Of a DNA stretch of 64,000 nt, positions 34,996 to 43,241 are shown piece by piece; position 1 is the first letter of the stretch; every line of letters starts with the position of its first letter. The translations under genes were made by a program, and so were the position numbers. Source of the stretch: Pseudomonas sp. GCEP-101. GTDB lineage: Bacteria; Pseudomonadota; Gammaproteobacteria; Pseudomonadales; Pseudomonadaceae. The stretch is taken from NCBI RefSeq assembly GCF_025133575.1, contig NZ_CP104011.1:5278965-5342964 (forward strand), written 5' to 3'. Under the pieces are notes generated by a model that worked only from the letters and a program-made list of their open reading frames with translations, was not told the DNA's origin and searched no databases.

Positions 34996-35860
34996 GGCGT
35001 TCACCCTCCGCGCCCTGGGCCCGGCGCGAGACCATGGCCTGGATGAACAGCAACAGCATCATGATGCCGATCAGGAAGAAGCTCAGCGCAGCGCCGAACG
35101 GCCAGTCGCGCGCGGTGAGGAACTGCGCGTAGATCAGGTTGCCGACCATCTGCACCTGCTTGCCGCCCAAGAGGTCGGCGGTGATGAAGTTGCCGATGGA
35201 CAGCACGAAGACGAACACCGCTCCGGCGGCCACGCCCGGCACCGACAGCGGCAGGATCACCCGGCGGAAGGTGGTCCAGCCCGAGGCGCCGAGGTCCCGC
35301 GAGGCTTCCCAGAGTTCGTTGTCGATGCGCGACAGCGAGCTGTAGATGGCGAGGATGACGAAGGGGATGTAGTTGTAGACCAGCCCCAGCACCACGGTGG
35401 CGTCGGTGTACAGCAGGCTGATCGGCTCGCCGCCGTAGCCCAGCAGATGGAACAGCCGGTTGAGCAGGCCCTCGCGGTTGAGCAGCACGATCCAGGCGTA
35501 GGTGCGGATCAGGTAGTTGCTCCAGAACGGCAGCATCACCAGGAACAGGAACACCGCCTGACGACGCGGCGTGCTGCGGGTGATGGCGTAGGCCGCCGGG
35601 TAGCCGATGAGCACCGCGAACAGCGTGGCCAGGCCGGCGATCTTCGCCGAGCGCAGGAGGATGTCGAGGTACAGCGGGTCCACCGCGCGGCGGTAGTTTT
35701 CCCAGGTGAACACGTAGTCGATGCCGCCATAGGCACCGCGTTCGAGGAAGCTGTAGACCAGCACCAAGAGGCACGGCAGCAGCAGGAACAGGGCCAGCCA
35801 GCCAAGGCCGGGCGCGAGCAGCCAGGCCGAGAGTTTCCGGTCGGCGGACAAAGCGGTCAT
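34988..35860 (-). CDS. ABC importer permease, PotB-like
   Basis: 290 residues from ATG 35860; a frame extension of seven codons exists but is not needed. Six hydrophobic segments, EAA loop EASRDLGASGWTTFRRVILPLSVPGVAAG at about 191-219. Partner of the PotC-like permease. The 172 bp between it and the binding-protein gene contain a repeat element (35926-36028), which may uncouple expression of the binding protein. Confidence 0.92.
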   Translation of the reverse strand: MTALSADRKLSAWLLAPGLGWLALFLLLPCLLVLVYSFLERGAYGGIDYVFTWENYRRAVDPLYLDILLRSAKIAGLATLFAVLIGYPAAYAITRSTPRRQAVFLFLVMLPFWSNYLIRTYAWIVLLNREGLLNRLFHLLGYGGEPISLLYTDATVVLGLVYNYIPFVILAIYSSLSRIDNELWEASRDLGASGWTTFRRVILPLSVPGVAAGAVFVFVLSIGNFITADLLGGKQVQMVGNLIYAQFLTARDWPFGAALSFFLIGIMMLLLFIQAMVSRRAQGAEGERHA

Positions 35861-35925
35861 GCGTAGTTCCCCCAACCCCACGCCAGGTGGGGTGCTTCAG
35901 GGTTATTGAATGCAGTGAACTTGTG

Positions 35926-36028
35926 GGGCGAGCGAGCTAGAGCGAGGCAAGGCGAGAACAAGCGTGGGCGCGGATGTAAATAAGCAAGCCCGCGCTTGTT
36001 CTCAACGCAGCATCGCCGACGCGCAGCC
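35926..36028. repeat. Dispersed palindromic repeat, shorter relative of the element at 38283
   Basis: AGCGAGCTAGAGCGAGGCAA ... GTAAATAAGCAA ... CGCTTGTTCTCAACGC ... GCCGACGCGCAGC corresponds block by block to the 38283-38422 element, with about 10 bp missing in the middle and different outer arms. Inner arms GAACAAGCG and CGCTTGTTC form a perfect stem. Confidence 0.75.
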
Positions 36029-36032
36029 GGCC

Positions 36033-37082
36033 CTACTGCGCAGCCATGATTTCGGTCACGGCGCGGGTGTAGGCCTTCTGCGTGGACCCGCCGACATCCC
36101 GCAACTGCTGCTGCTTGACCAGCTCGGCCGGCGTGGTGGTGAGGTTCGGGTACTTGGCCAGCAGGTCAGGCTTCAAGGTCGCCATCGCCGCCTGGTTGGG
36201 CACCTTGTAGAGGATGTTCTCGGCGACCCAGGCGTGGTTCGCCGGCTCCAGCATGTAGTTGATGAAGCGGTAGGCGGCGTCGGGGTTCTTCGAGCTCTTG
36301 AGCACGACCATGGTGTCCACCCAGAGGTCGGAACCCTCCTTGGGCACGACGAACTTGATCGCCTCGTTGGCCTGGGTGCCGTAGTTGCACCAGCCATCCC
36401 AGGCGTGGGCCATCAGCGCCTCGCCCGAGGCCAGCTTGGAGTAGAAGGTGGTGTCGTCGAAGGACAGCAGGCGCTTCTTGGTGGCGATCAGCTGATCGCG
36501 CACGGCGTTGATCTGGTCCGGGTTGCCGTCGTTGACCGACCAGCCGTTGGCGAGAAAGCCCGCCCCCAGCAGCCAGCGGTCGGTGGCCAGCATGGTGGTC
36601 TTGCCCTTGAGGGCATCGGAGGGTTTGAGCAGGTCGCTCCAGCTGGACGGCGCCGGGCTGACCTTGTCCGAGCGGTAGCAGATGCCGGTGGTGCCCCAGG
36701 TGTAGGGCACGGAGAAGTGATTGCCGACGTCGTACTCGAGCTTCTGCGCTTCGGGGTAGAGATTCTTCAGGTTCGGCACCTTGGCCGGATCGATCTCGGC
36801 GAGCAGGCCCTGCTTGTGCAGGATCTCGGCAAAGGGCGAGGACACGAACACCACGTCATAGCCTTCGCCGCCGGAAGCCATGAGCTTGCCCATGATCTCT
36901 TCGTTGGTGGCGTGGAGGGATTTGTCGGCTTCAAGGCCAGTGGCTTTCTGGAACTTCTCCAGGTTGTCCGGGGCCATGTAGCCGTCCCAGATGGAGATCA
37001 CCAGATCCTTGGCGCTGGCCGTGGTGGCGGACAGCGTGAGCGCAAGGGTGGCCCCTGCGTAGAGCATGGTCTTCAGCTTCAT
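36033..37082 (-). CDS. Periplasmic binding protein of polyamine-type ABC importer, PotD-like
   Basis: 349 residues with signal peptide 1-24 (ending TASA). Type-2 binding protein fold: DLVISIWDGYMAPDNLEKFQKATG (26-49), YDVVFVSS (75-82), NHFSVPYTWGTTGICYRSDK (about 121-140), DDTTFYSKLASGEALMAHAWDGW and MVVLKSSKNPDAAYRFINYMLEPANH (about 260-285). The aromatic YTWGTTGI and WDGW positions are those lining the amine pocket of PotD/PotF, which suggests a cationic amine ligand. First gene of the operon, divergent from the GntR regulator. Confidence 0.92.
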   Translation of the reverse strand: MKLKTMLYAGATLALTLSATTASAKDLVISIWDGYMAPDNLEKFQKATGLEADKSLHATNEEIMGKLMASGGEGYDVVFVSSPFAEILHKQGLLAEIDPAKVPNLKNLYPEAQKLEYDVGNHFSVPYTWGTTGICYRSDKVSPAPSSWSDLLKPSDALKGKTTMLATDRWLLGAGFLANGWSVNDGNPDQINAVRDQLIATKKRLLSFDDTTFYSKLASGEALMAHAWDGWCNYGTQANEAIKFVVPKEGSDLWVDTMVVLKSSKNPDAAYRFINYMLEPANHAWVAENILYKVPNQAAMATLKPDLLAKYPNLTTTPAELVKQQQLRDVGGSTQKAYTRAVTEIMAAQ

Positions 37083-37284
37083 CTTGCGTACCTGACGATT
37101 GGTTGTTGTTGTGTCGACGGCAGCGGAACGAAAAGCGTACTACATGTCTTTTTTCAAAAATAAAAACCGAACCGCTGGCGAAGTCAACAATTTCCTACAA
37201 CCATTTCTCACATTCTTGTTGGACCACCCCCGCTGTGGCATAACGGGTCGCCCCTCTACCACGGGCCTGCTGGAGAGAAACCGC
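37083..37284. promoter_or_regulatory. Divergent promoter region between the importer operon and its GntR regulator
   Basis: 202 bp, AT-richer than flanks (TTTTTTCAAAAATAAAAACC around 37149-37168). It must hold both promoters and the probable GntR operator. I could not define a palindromic operator with confidence. Confidence 0.5.
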
Positions 37285-38217
37285 TTGAGCAAGGACACCG
37301 AAAAAAGACCGCGCACCAACCACCTGGAACTGGCCCGGCGGATCATCGAGCACGCCCAGGACACGGGATTGAGCGATGGCGACGGTCTGTCCGAGCAGCA
37401 ACTGGCGCGCACCTTCGGCGTGTCGCGCACGCTGATCCGCGCGGGCCTGGACCTGCTGCTGGAACAGCACCTGGTGGCCCACGAGCCGGGCAAGGGCTAT
37501 CGCCTGGCCGCCGACCCGTCCGCCCAGGTGCTCGGCCCCGCCCTGCCCCAGGCCGAGGAACAGGCGCTGGCCACCTCGGTGTTGCGCGACCGCATGGCCG
37601 GCCGGCTGGGCAACAGCCTCAGCGCCAGCGAACTGATGCGCCGCTACGACATCGGCCGCGCCGCCGCGCAGAAGGTGCTGGCGCAGCTCAGCGAAGACCA
37701 GGTGCTGGAGCGCGGCGCCGGGCAGAGCTGGTCGTTCCGCCCGCTGCTGAACAACCTGGCGGCGCTGGAAGACAGCCTGCGCTACCGCCTGATCCTCGAG
37801 CCCGAGGCGCTGCTCGCCCCTGGCTTCGAGCCCGATCTTGCGCGCCTCGCCCTGCTGCGCGGCGCCATGCAGGAGCTGCTCGGCGCGCCCATCGAGCGCT
37901 TCGACGTGGCGCAGTTCCGCGAGTTGGACATCGGCTTCCACGAACTGATCGCCCAGGGCTGCGGCAACCGCTTCGTCGGCGATGCCCTGCTGCAGCACCA
38001 GCGCCTGCGCCGCCTGCCCAACCTGTTGCCGATGGTCAGCGTGCACCGCCTGCAGGAGGCCCTGCGCGAGCATCTGCGGATCATCGAGCAGGTCGAGCGC
38101 GGCCAGCTGGAAGTGGCCGCCGACCTGATGCGCCTGCACTTGCGGCTGTCCTTCGCGCAGCGCCCGCAGACGGCCAACCGCGGCATTCCCCAGTCGTTCG
38201 CCGTAGGGCGTCGCTGA
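37285..38217 (+). CDS. GntR family regulator (FCD/FadR-like)
   Basis: 310 residues. Winged HTH at about 10-72 (HLELARRIIEHAQ... LSEQQLARTFGVSRTLIRAGLDLLLEQHLVAHEPGKGYRL), a second DNA-binding-like segment at about 100-150, then an all-helical FCD ligand domain (FRELDIGFHELIAQGCGN; LREHLRIIEQVERGQLEVAADLMRLHL) near 205-295, whose Asp/His set can hold a metal. TTG 37285 is chosen: GGAGAG lies 7-9 nt upstream and upstream in-frame sequence is promoter-like. Probably controls the divergent importer-glycosyltransferase operon and perhaps the second glycosyltransferase downstream. Confidence 0.85.
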   Translation: MSKDTEKRPRTNHLELARRIIEHAQDTGLSDGDGLSEQQLARTFGVSRTLIRAGLDLLLEQHLVAHEPGKGYRLAADPSAQVLGPALPQAEEQALATSVLRDRMAGRLGNSLSASELMRRYDIGRAAAQKVLAQLSEDQVLERGAGQSWSFRPLLNNLAALEDSLRYRLILEPEALLAPGFEPDLARLALLRGAMQELLGAPIERFDVAQFRELDIGFHELIAQGCGNRFVGDALLQHQRLRRLPNLLPMVSVHRLQEALREHLRIIEQVERGQLEVAADLMRLHLRLSFAQRPQTANRGIPQSFAVGRR

Positions 38218-38282
38218 TTATTTTTCTCTCAGGGTGTTTTTTTTAGCGAAAAAATGCAGTATCAGTTTCCCGCAGCGCCCGT

Positions 38283-38422
38283 GAGCCTGTTTACGATCTC
38301 GCGAGCCAGAGCAGAACAAGGCAAAAACAGGCGAGGATGCGGAGTTTACGAGCTGTAAATGAGCAATCCGAGCCTGTTTTTAACGCCGTTATGCCGACGC
38401 GCAGCAGATCGTAAACAGGCTC
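38283..38422. repeat. 140-bp element with perfect 17-bp terminal inverted repeats (MITE-like)
   Basis: Outer arms GAGCCTGTTTACGATCT (38283-38299) and AGATCGTAAACAGGCTC (38406-38422) are exact reverse complements. Inner AACAGGC (about 38325) and GCCTGTT add a second pairing level, so the whole can fold as a long hairpin. No open frame inside. A shorter relative is at 35926-36028. Confidence 0.85.
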
Positions 38423-38444
38423 TGAGCAACACCCGGATGTGCCC

Positions 38445-39731
38445 ATGACGCAAAGAACAAGAACCATCGCCTTCTTCCCCGAGGCCAGCTTCGGCGCCGC
38501 GCTGAACTGCATCGGTATCGCCCAGGCCCTGCGCGAGCTGGGCGCCCGCCCGGTGTTCATCTGCCATGCGCACTTCCAGGGCATCTTCGCCGAGTACGGC
38601 TTCGCCGAGTACCCGCTGCAGCTGGACTCGCCGCTCTCCGCCGCCGACCACCAGCACTACTGGGAGCGCTTCATCGAGCGCAACGTGCCGTACTTCGACC
38701 AGCCGCCCCTGGCGCAGATCGACAGCTACGTCGCGCCGGCCTGGGAAGCCATCATCGACACCGCCATCGAATCGGAAAAACCGCTGCAGCAGCTGCTCGC
38801 CCGGCTCAAGCCCGACGCCATCGTGCTGGACAACGTGGTCAGCTTCCCGGCCATCGCCGCGGCCGGCTGCCCCTGGGTGCGCATGGTTTCCTGCGCGGAA
38901 ACCGAACTGCCCGACGCCGCCGTGCCGCCCTATCTGTCCGGCGCCAGCAGCCGCGATGCACAGGCCTGCGCCACCTATCGCGAACACTACCTGCGAGCGA
39001 CCCGTCCCGCCCATGAGCGCTTCGCCCGCTTCCTCGCCGAGTGCGGCCACCCACCCCTGCCCGCCGGCCAGTTCCTCGAGGATTCGCCCTGGCTCAACCT
39101 GCTGCTGTCGCCGACGCCGGTACGCTACGAGCGCGAAAAACCGCTGCCCGCCGAGCGCTACCTGTACCTGGATGGCTGCGTGCGCAGCGAGGCGCCGTAC
39201 ATTCCCCCGCAGTTTCCCCGGCATGACGACGCCCCGCTGATCTACGTGAGTTTCGGCAGCCTGGGCGCCGCCGACGTGGCGATGATGCGCCGGCTGATCG
39301 ACGCCGTGGCGCAATTGCCCTACCGCTTCCTGATCAACGTCGGCGCCTACCGCGAGCACTACGACACGGTGCCGGACAACGTCTACCTCGACAGCTGGTA
39401 CCCGCAGCCGGCGGTGCTGCGCGAGTGCCAGCTGTTCATCCACCACGGCGGCAACAACAGCTTCTGCGAGGCGCTGTATTTCGGCCTGCCCTCGGTGATC
39501 ATCCCCTACTGCTGGGACGGCCACGACAATGCCCGGCGCGCCGAGGAAGTGGGCGTGGCGCGCTACCTGCCGCGCTTCGAAAACCCGCTGGCGGCGCTGC
39601 CCGCCGCCCTCGCCGAGCTGCTCGCGGACCAGGCCATGCAGCAACGCCTGGCCACCGTGCGCGAACAGATGCAGACCTCGCGCGGCACCGAGGCGGCGGC
39701 GCGGGCGATTCTGGGGATTTGTGCGGACTGA
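38445..39731 (+). CDS. UGT/MGT-type glycosyltransferase (GT1), copy 2
   Basis: 428 residues from ATG 38445; a GTG two codons earlier is possible and no strong ribosome binding site is visible. Clearly paralogous to the enzyme at 31779-33083 over its whole length: TIAFFPEASFGAALNCIGIAQA, DNVVSFPAI, PPYLSG, YVSFGSLG, SWYPQPAVL, HHGGNNSFCEALYFG and PYCWDGHDNARRAE. All nucleotide-sugar contacts are conserved, so both copies should be active. It lies downstream of the GntR regulator, separated by the MITE-like repeat. Different acceptor or sugar specificity from copy 1 is likely. Confidence 0.88.
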   Translation: MTQRTRTIAFFPEASFGAALNCIGIAQALRELGARPVFICHAHFQGIFAEYGFAEYPLQLDSPLSAADHQHYWERFIERNVPYFDQPPLAQIDSYVAPAWEAIIDTAIESEKPLQQLLARLKPDAIVLDNVVSFPAIAAAGCPWVRMVSCAETELPDAAVPPYLSGASSRDAQACATYREHYLRATRPAHERFARFLAECGHPPLPAGQFLEDSPWLNLLLSPTPVRYEREKPLPAERYLYLDGCVRSEAPYIPPQFPRHDDAPLIYVSFGSLGAADVAMMRRLIDAVAQLPYRFLINVGAYREHYDTVPDNVYLDSWYPQPAVLRECQLFIHHGGNNSFCEALYFGLPSVIIPYCWDGHDNARRAEEVGVARYLPRFENPLAALPAALAELLADQAMQQRLATVREQMQTSRGTEAAARAILGICAD

Positions 39732-39769
39732 CGTGCTTGGAAGAAAGCGATAGGCAAGCACTCTTCTCC

Positions 39770-40375
39770 CTACAGTTGGCGCATCAGCAGCGAGAACATG
39801 GCTGCGATCCCTGCGATCATTGCGCTAGCCATGCCCCAACTGCCGATGATGTCCCTGCGCAATTGCACCAGGTGCAGCTCGGCGCGGCAGCGGTCGAGCA
39901 ACTTATCGGCAAGCACCCAGCAGCCGAGCACCGGGACGAAGGTTGCGGCGCCACACAGCAGGATGAATAGGCCTGGCTTGGGGAGCTGCCATCGTGTCAG
40001 CCACCACTCGATAGACATGAACGACCAGAACAACACGCCGGCGGAAACGATATGCGGCAGCACGAACCAGAGGATGGCCGTGCCACGCAAGGTGCGCTGG
40101 GGCCGCTCAACGATAGCGTGCTCGCCCAGTAACGGGTGACCTCGGAGCAGGCGCAACGACAACCACGGGTGCACCAGTACCAGGAGCACCGCCAGCACGG
40201 TGGCACGAAACACCGTATCAAATCTCTGGGACGCTTCAGGCCAGACCTGCTCGATCAATAACAGCGCGCCGATGCTGGCGCCAAAGATGCCCCCCACGCC
40301 GAGAAAACCTCCCAGAACACAGCCCAGGATGTTTTTCCACCGGCGGGCAGGCGGACGTACGGGATAGTTGTTCAT
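39770..40375 (-). CDS. Integral membrane protein of unknown function
   Basis: 201 residues, with hydrophobic segments near 17-40, 57-75, 97-120, 131-155 and 178-198. Pro/Arg-rich cytoplasmic N-terminus (MNNYPVRPPARRWK). No recognised family. Gap of 72 bp to the larger membrane protein upstream on the same strand, with which it may form an operon. Lower GC3 than the flanking catabolic genes. Confidence 0.7.
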   Translation of the reverse strand: MNNYPVRPPARRWKNILGCVLGGFLGVGGIFGASIGALLLIEQVWPEASQRFDTVFRATVLAVLLVLVHPWLSLRLLRGHPLLGEHAIVERPQRTLRGTAILWFVLPHIVSAGVLFWSFMSIEWWLTRWQLPKPGLFILLCGAATFVPVLGCWVLADKLLDRCRAELHLVQLRRDIIGSWGMASAMIAGIAAMFSLLMRQL

Positions 40376-40447
40376 CGTTCAGCCACGCTGTTGAGTCCCT
40401 GCAATTCGCGCATTGTTCGCCCCCTCGCTCGCACCTGCCGCCGAGTG

Positions 40448-41485
40448 TCAAGACGAACGCTGCCAGATTGCCAGATCCGCCGCCTTGACGGGCAACTCGA
40501 CAAGCCCGGAGGAGCGCAAGCGGCGCTGAACCTCTTTCGGGAAAGGCGGCAGGTGGCACGGCTGCCTGGTGACAATTCCCGTCAATAAGCTGATCCGCTG
40601 CGAGGCGCTGGCCACGACCAGGCGGGCATAGTCCGTGTTTTGCCGCAGTTCGACCCGCGTCAACTCCCCCCACGGAAACACCCAGCTCTGGTGGGTACAC
40701 GCCACACTGATCCCCGCGGCATCGATCATGATCTTCCAGCGCCGCCGGCGTGACCGCAGGTGCGTGAGGAATAAGTAGGCCAACGCCAAACCAATCACCG
40801 CGCAGACGATAACGGCCAGAGCTAGCGGCACACGCCGCCCATGCAGATCCAGAGAGATCAGGATCACCAGGCTCATCCCGCTCCCCAAAAGAGTGACGGC
40901 GACGATGCTCGCGGTCAGGGCGCGCATGCTCCATCGCAACGCGTGAACTTCTAACACCGCCGGCCGAGCCTTGTTGATCGCCCAGCGAGGGGCGACGGGG
41001 TCAGGCTGCTCTTTTGGCAATAGCCTGAGACGACGCAGCCATGCACCCGCGTGGGCACCGAGCCAGTCGATGAAGAGGTACAGCTCCATCTTCAGCACCC
41101 AGGCGCTAAACGGGCCGAAGGCGATCATCAGGAAGAACAGCTGGCGGGAAGCCCAATCCGGTAGCGGCTTGATCAGTTTCAACACTGCGGTGAGGTTGAC
41201 GAGCATCACGATGATCGCCAGCAGCATACCCATGCGCAGCGTCCAAGCGATGCGCCGGGAGCTAAACGACAGTACCCAATTGGTGAAGGAAAAGGCGCAG
41301 AGCCCGCCCGCCACCAAGGCGAGCAGGAATGGAGGAAAGCCAAATTCAAATCCGCCAAGCGTCCACGGGAGCGCAGCCAGCCAGCAGACAAAACCCCAGG
41401 TGGCGGCGGTGCCCAGCGCCGCTCGCATGCGGCCGCCCCACACTGCTCGAAAGCCAGGAGCGCCGTCGGATGATGGTCGACTCAC
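40448..41485 (-). CDS. Membrane protein with C-terminal PH-like domain, unknown function
   Basis: 345 residues from GTG 41485, which has AGGGAA 8 nt upstream; ATG 41575 (375 residues) is the alternative without a ribosome binding site. Four hydrophobic segments in the first 150 residues, two more near 190-240, then a soluble C-terminus (RWKIMIDAAGISVACTHQSWVFPWGELTRVELRQNTDYARLVVASASQRISLL) that reads as a bacterial PH/YcxB-like beta domain. Likely partner of the membrane protein downstream. I know no function for it. Confidence 0.65.
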   Translation of the reverse strand: MSRPSSDGAPGFRAVWGGRMRAALGTAATWGFVCWLAALPWTLGGFEFGFPPFLLALVAGGLCAFSFTNWVLSFSSRRIAWTLRMGMLLAIIVMLVNLTAVLKLIKPLPDWASRQLFFLMIAFGPFSAWVLKMELYLFIDWLGAHAGAWLRRLRLLPKEQPDPVAPRWAINKARPAVLEVHALRWSMRALTASIVAVTLLGSGMSLVILISLDLHGRRVPLALAVIVCAVIGLALAYLFLTHLRSRRRRWKIMIDAAGISVACTHQSWVFPWGELTRVELRQNTDYARLVVASASQRISLLTGIVTRQPCHLPPFPKEVQRRLRSSGLVELPVKAADLAIWQRSS

Positions 41486-41697
41486 GGTAGTTCCCTGATC
41501 TCTGCGATGCCGCTGATAGCTATCGTCAGCAGCCCCCGTCGGGGAGCGCAGTATCGGCGACGGCACTTTCTTCATGGCATGGCAAAGGCCGGATTTCCTT
41601 CGGGCGTAGCGGGAATGAGCATCGTGCCTCTATCACGACGGGAAGGGCCGCTCGTCCATGGGCCGGCAGCGTGAGGCCCGTTGGGCGGCGTTGCCGG

Positions 41698-42693
41698 CTA
41701 GCCTTCGCCCCTGACCTCGATGAGGATCTTCCCGATCACGGAGGATGACTCCATCGCCTCGTGGGCGTCGACGATCCGATCCAGGCTGAATATCCGGCCG
41801 ATTTCCGGCGCGTAGGCGCCCGCGCTCAGGCATTGGGTGATATCGCGAATCGCCAGGAGCTTGTCCGCCTGCGGGACGCTGTAGATGTACACGAAGCGAA
41901 GCACGATGCCCTTTTTCATCGCTTCGAGCATCGGCACCGATACGGTATCTGTCGCCTGCCGCAGAGCATAGGCGCTCACCACGGCGTCCCGCGCCGAGCA
42001 GGCAAGGTTGGTGGCGAGGTTCGCCGACAGGTCCACGTCCACGATCCGCTCGACGCCCTGGGCGCCGGTGGCGGCCATCAGCACGTCCGCGGTGCGCTGC
42101 CGATGACGATCGATGACCAGGTCCGCGCCGGCAGCGCGCGCCACGGCCGCCTGCTGCGCAGTGGAAACGGTCGTGGCCACCCAGGCTCCCGCCCACTTGG
42201 CGAGCAGTATCGCTGCGCTGCCGACAGCGCCGGCACCGCCATGCACCAGCACCCGCTTCCCGCGGATACTGCCGTCGGCCAGCAGGCAACGGTGCGCCGT
42301 CAGCGCGGCGATGCCCAGGCACGCTCCCACCGCCATCCCCGCGTCCGCCGGCAGCTCGACCGCCTTGTGCGCCGGCACCACCACCGATTCGGCGGCCGTG
42401 CCGTTGGGACCACCCTGCTGCGCCTCGTAGACCCAGACCCGCTGCCCGATGCGCTGCGCCGACACGCCCTTGCCGACGCAATCGATCACCCCCGCGCCGT
42501 CCTGATGGGGAATGATGCGCGGGTAGGCCATCGTGGCCGAGAAGCCCGTCCGTGCCTTGATGTCGCTCGGGTTCAATCCCGATACAAAGATGCGTACCCG
42601 CACCTCGCCGGCAGCGGGCACGGGTTCCGCGACCTCGCCCACCGTCAATACGTCCCGCGCGCGGCCCTGTGTGTGGTAATAGGCGGCCTTCAT
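41698..42693 (-). CDS. Medium-chain quinone oxidoreductase-like protein (zinc-free MDR)
   Basis: 331 residues. GroES-like N-terminal half (GEVRVRIFVSGLNPSDIKARTG) and Rossmann half with VLVHGGAGAVGSAAILLAKWAGA (about 148-170). The Cys ligands of the structural and catalytic zinc of alcohol dehydrogenases are absent, so it belongs with NADPH:quinone reductase (QOR)-like enzymes. A C-terminal IGKILIEVRG closes the family pattern. Monocistronic, oriented with the alaE-like gene. Confidence 0.88.
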   Translation of the reverse strand: MKAAYYHTQGRARDVLTVGEVAEPVPAAGEVRVRIFVSGLNPSDIKARTGFSATMAYPRIIPHQDGAGVIDCVGKGVSAQRIGQRVWVYEAQQGGPNGTAAESVVVPAHKAVELPADAGMAVGACLGIAALTAHRCLLADGSIRGKRVLVHGGAGAVGSAAILLAKWAGAWVATTVSTAQQAAVARAAGADLVIDRHRQRTADVLMAATGAQGVERIVDVDLSANLATNLACSARDAVVSAYALRQATDTVSVPMLEAMKKGIVLRFVYIYSVPQADKLLAIRDITQCLSAGAYAPEIGRIFSLDRIVDAHEAMESSSVIGKILIEVRGEG

Positions 42694-42747
42694 CGTGCTT
42701 TCTTCCCCGTTCGACCAGCGCTGCCCGCTGCAAGCGAGCGCGTCGGT

Positions 42748-43209
42748 TCAGCTGTTCAGCGACATGGGTTTCGCGCCGCCGGCGGGCAATCCGAAGAGCC
42801 TGCGAACCCCGTTGAGAAATGCGCCGTAAGGCCGCCCCAGCAGGAGCATCATCGCGGCGGCGCCGAGCGTCCCGCGCAGCAGGCCGCTACCCGAGGCTCC
42901 GCTGCTGGCGATGATCGCCGCATAAAGCGGCACCTGGAAACTCACCAGCGCCAGGCTGTCCCACAGCAGCCGGGACAGCCGTCCCCGGGTGGCTCGCTGC
43001 ATCAGCCAGTCCCGCCACAGGCCGTAGGGCCTTGCCACCGGCACCATCAGCAGCGCTCCCAGCAGTCGAGCCTGGAGCACCTGGTCCCACGCCATGCCGG
43101 CGATGAATCGCTCATTGATGATCCCGGTCGTGGTGAAGAACAGGATCAGCGCGGTGGTGTCGGCCAGGAATGCGATCCGACGCTGGTGCCAGGGCGAGCG
43201 TTGAGGCAA
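42748..43209 (-). CDS. alaE: AlaE-like L-alanine exporter
   Basis: 153 residues, four hydrophobic segments. RRIAFLADTTALILFFTTTGIINERFIAGM (about 9-38) and RPYGLWRDW (about 60-68) match AlaE, whose E. coli protein is 149 residues. Start is a TTG at 43209 with a perfect AAGGAG 7 nt upstream; no ATG or GTG fits. Exports L-alanine with proton exchange and prevents toxic build-up. Follows the ABM protein gene by 32 bp. Confidence 0.85.
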   Translation of the reverse strand: MPQRSPWHQRRIAFLADTTALILFFTTTGIINERFIAGMAWDQVLQARLLGALLMVPVARPYGLWRDWLMQRATRGRLSRLLWDSLALVSFQVPLYAAIIASSGASGSGLLRGTLGAAAMMLLLGRPYGAFLNGVRRLFGLPAGGAKPMSLNS

Positions 43210-43241
43210 ATCCCCTCTCCTTTGCGGTGTGAGCGAAACCA

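Noticed and set aside
37099..37284. Longer GntR protein starting at 37099
   Set aside because: The extra 62 codons lie in the AT-rich divergent promoter and look unlike a GntR N-terminus; TTG 37285 has the ribosome binding site.
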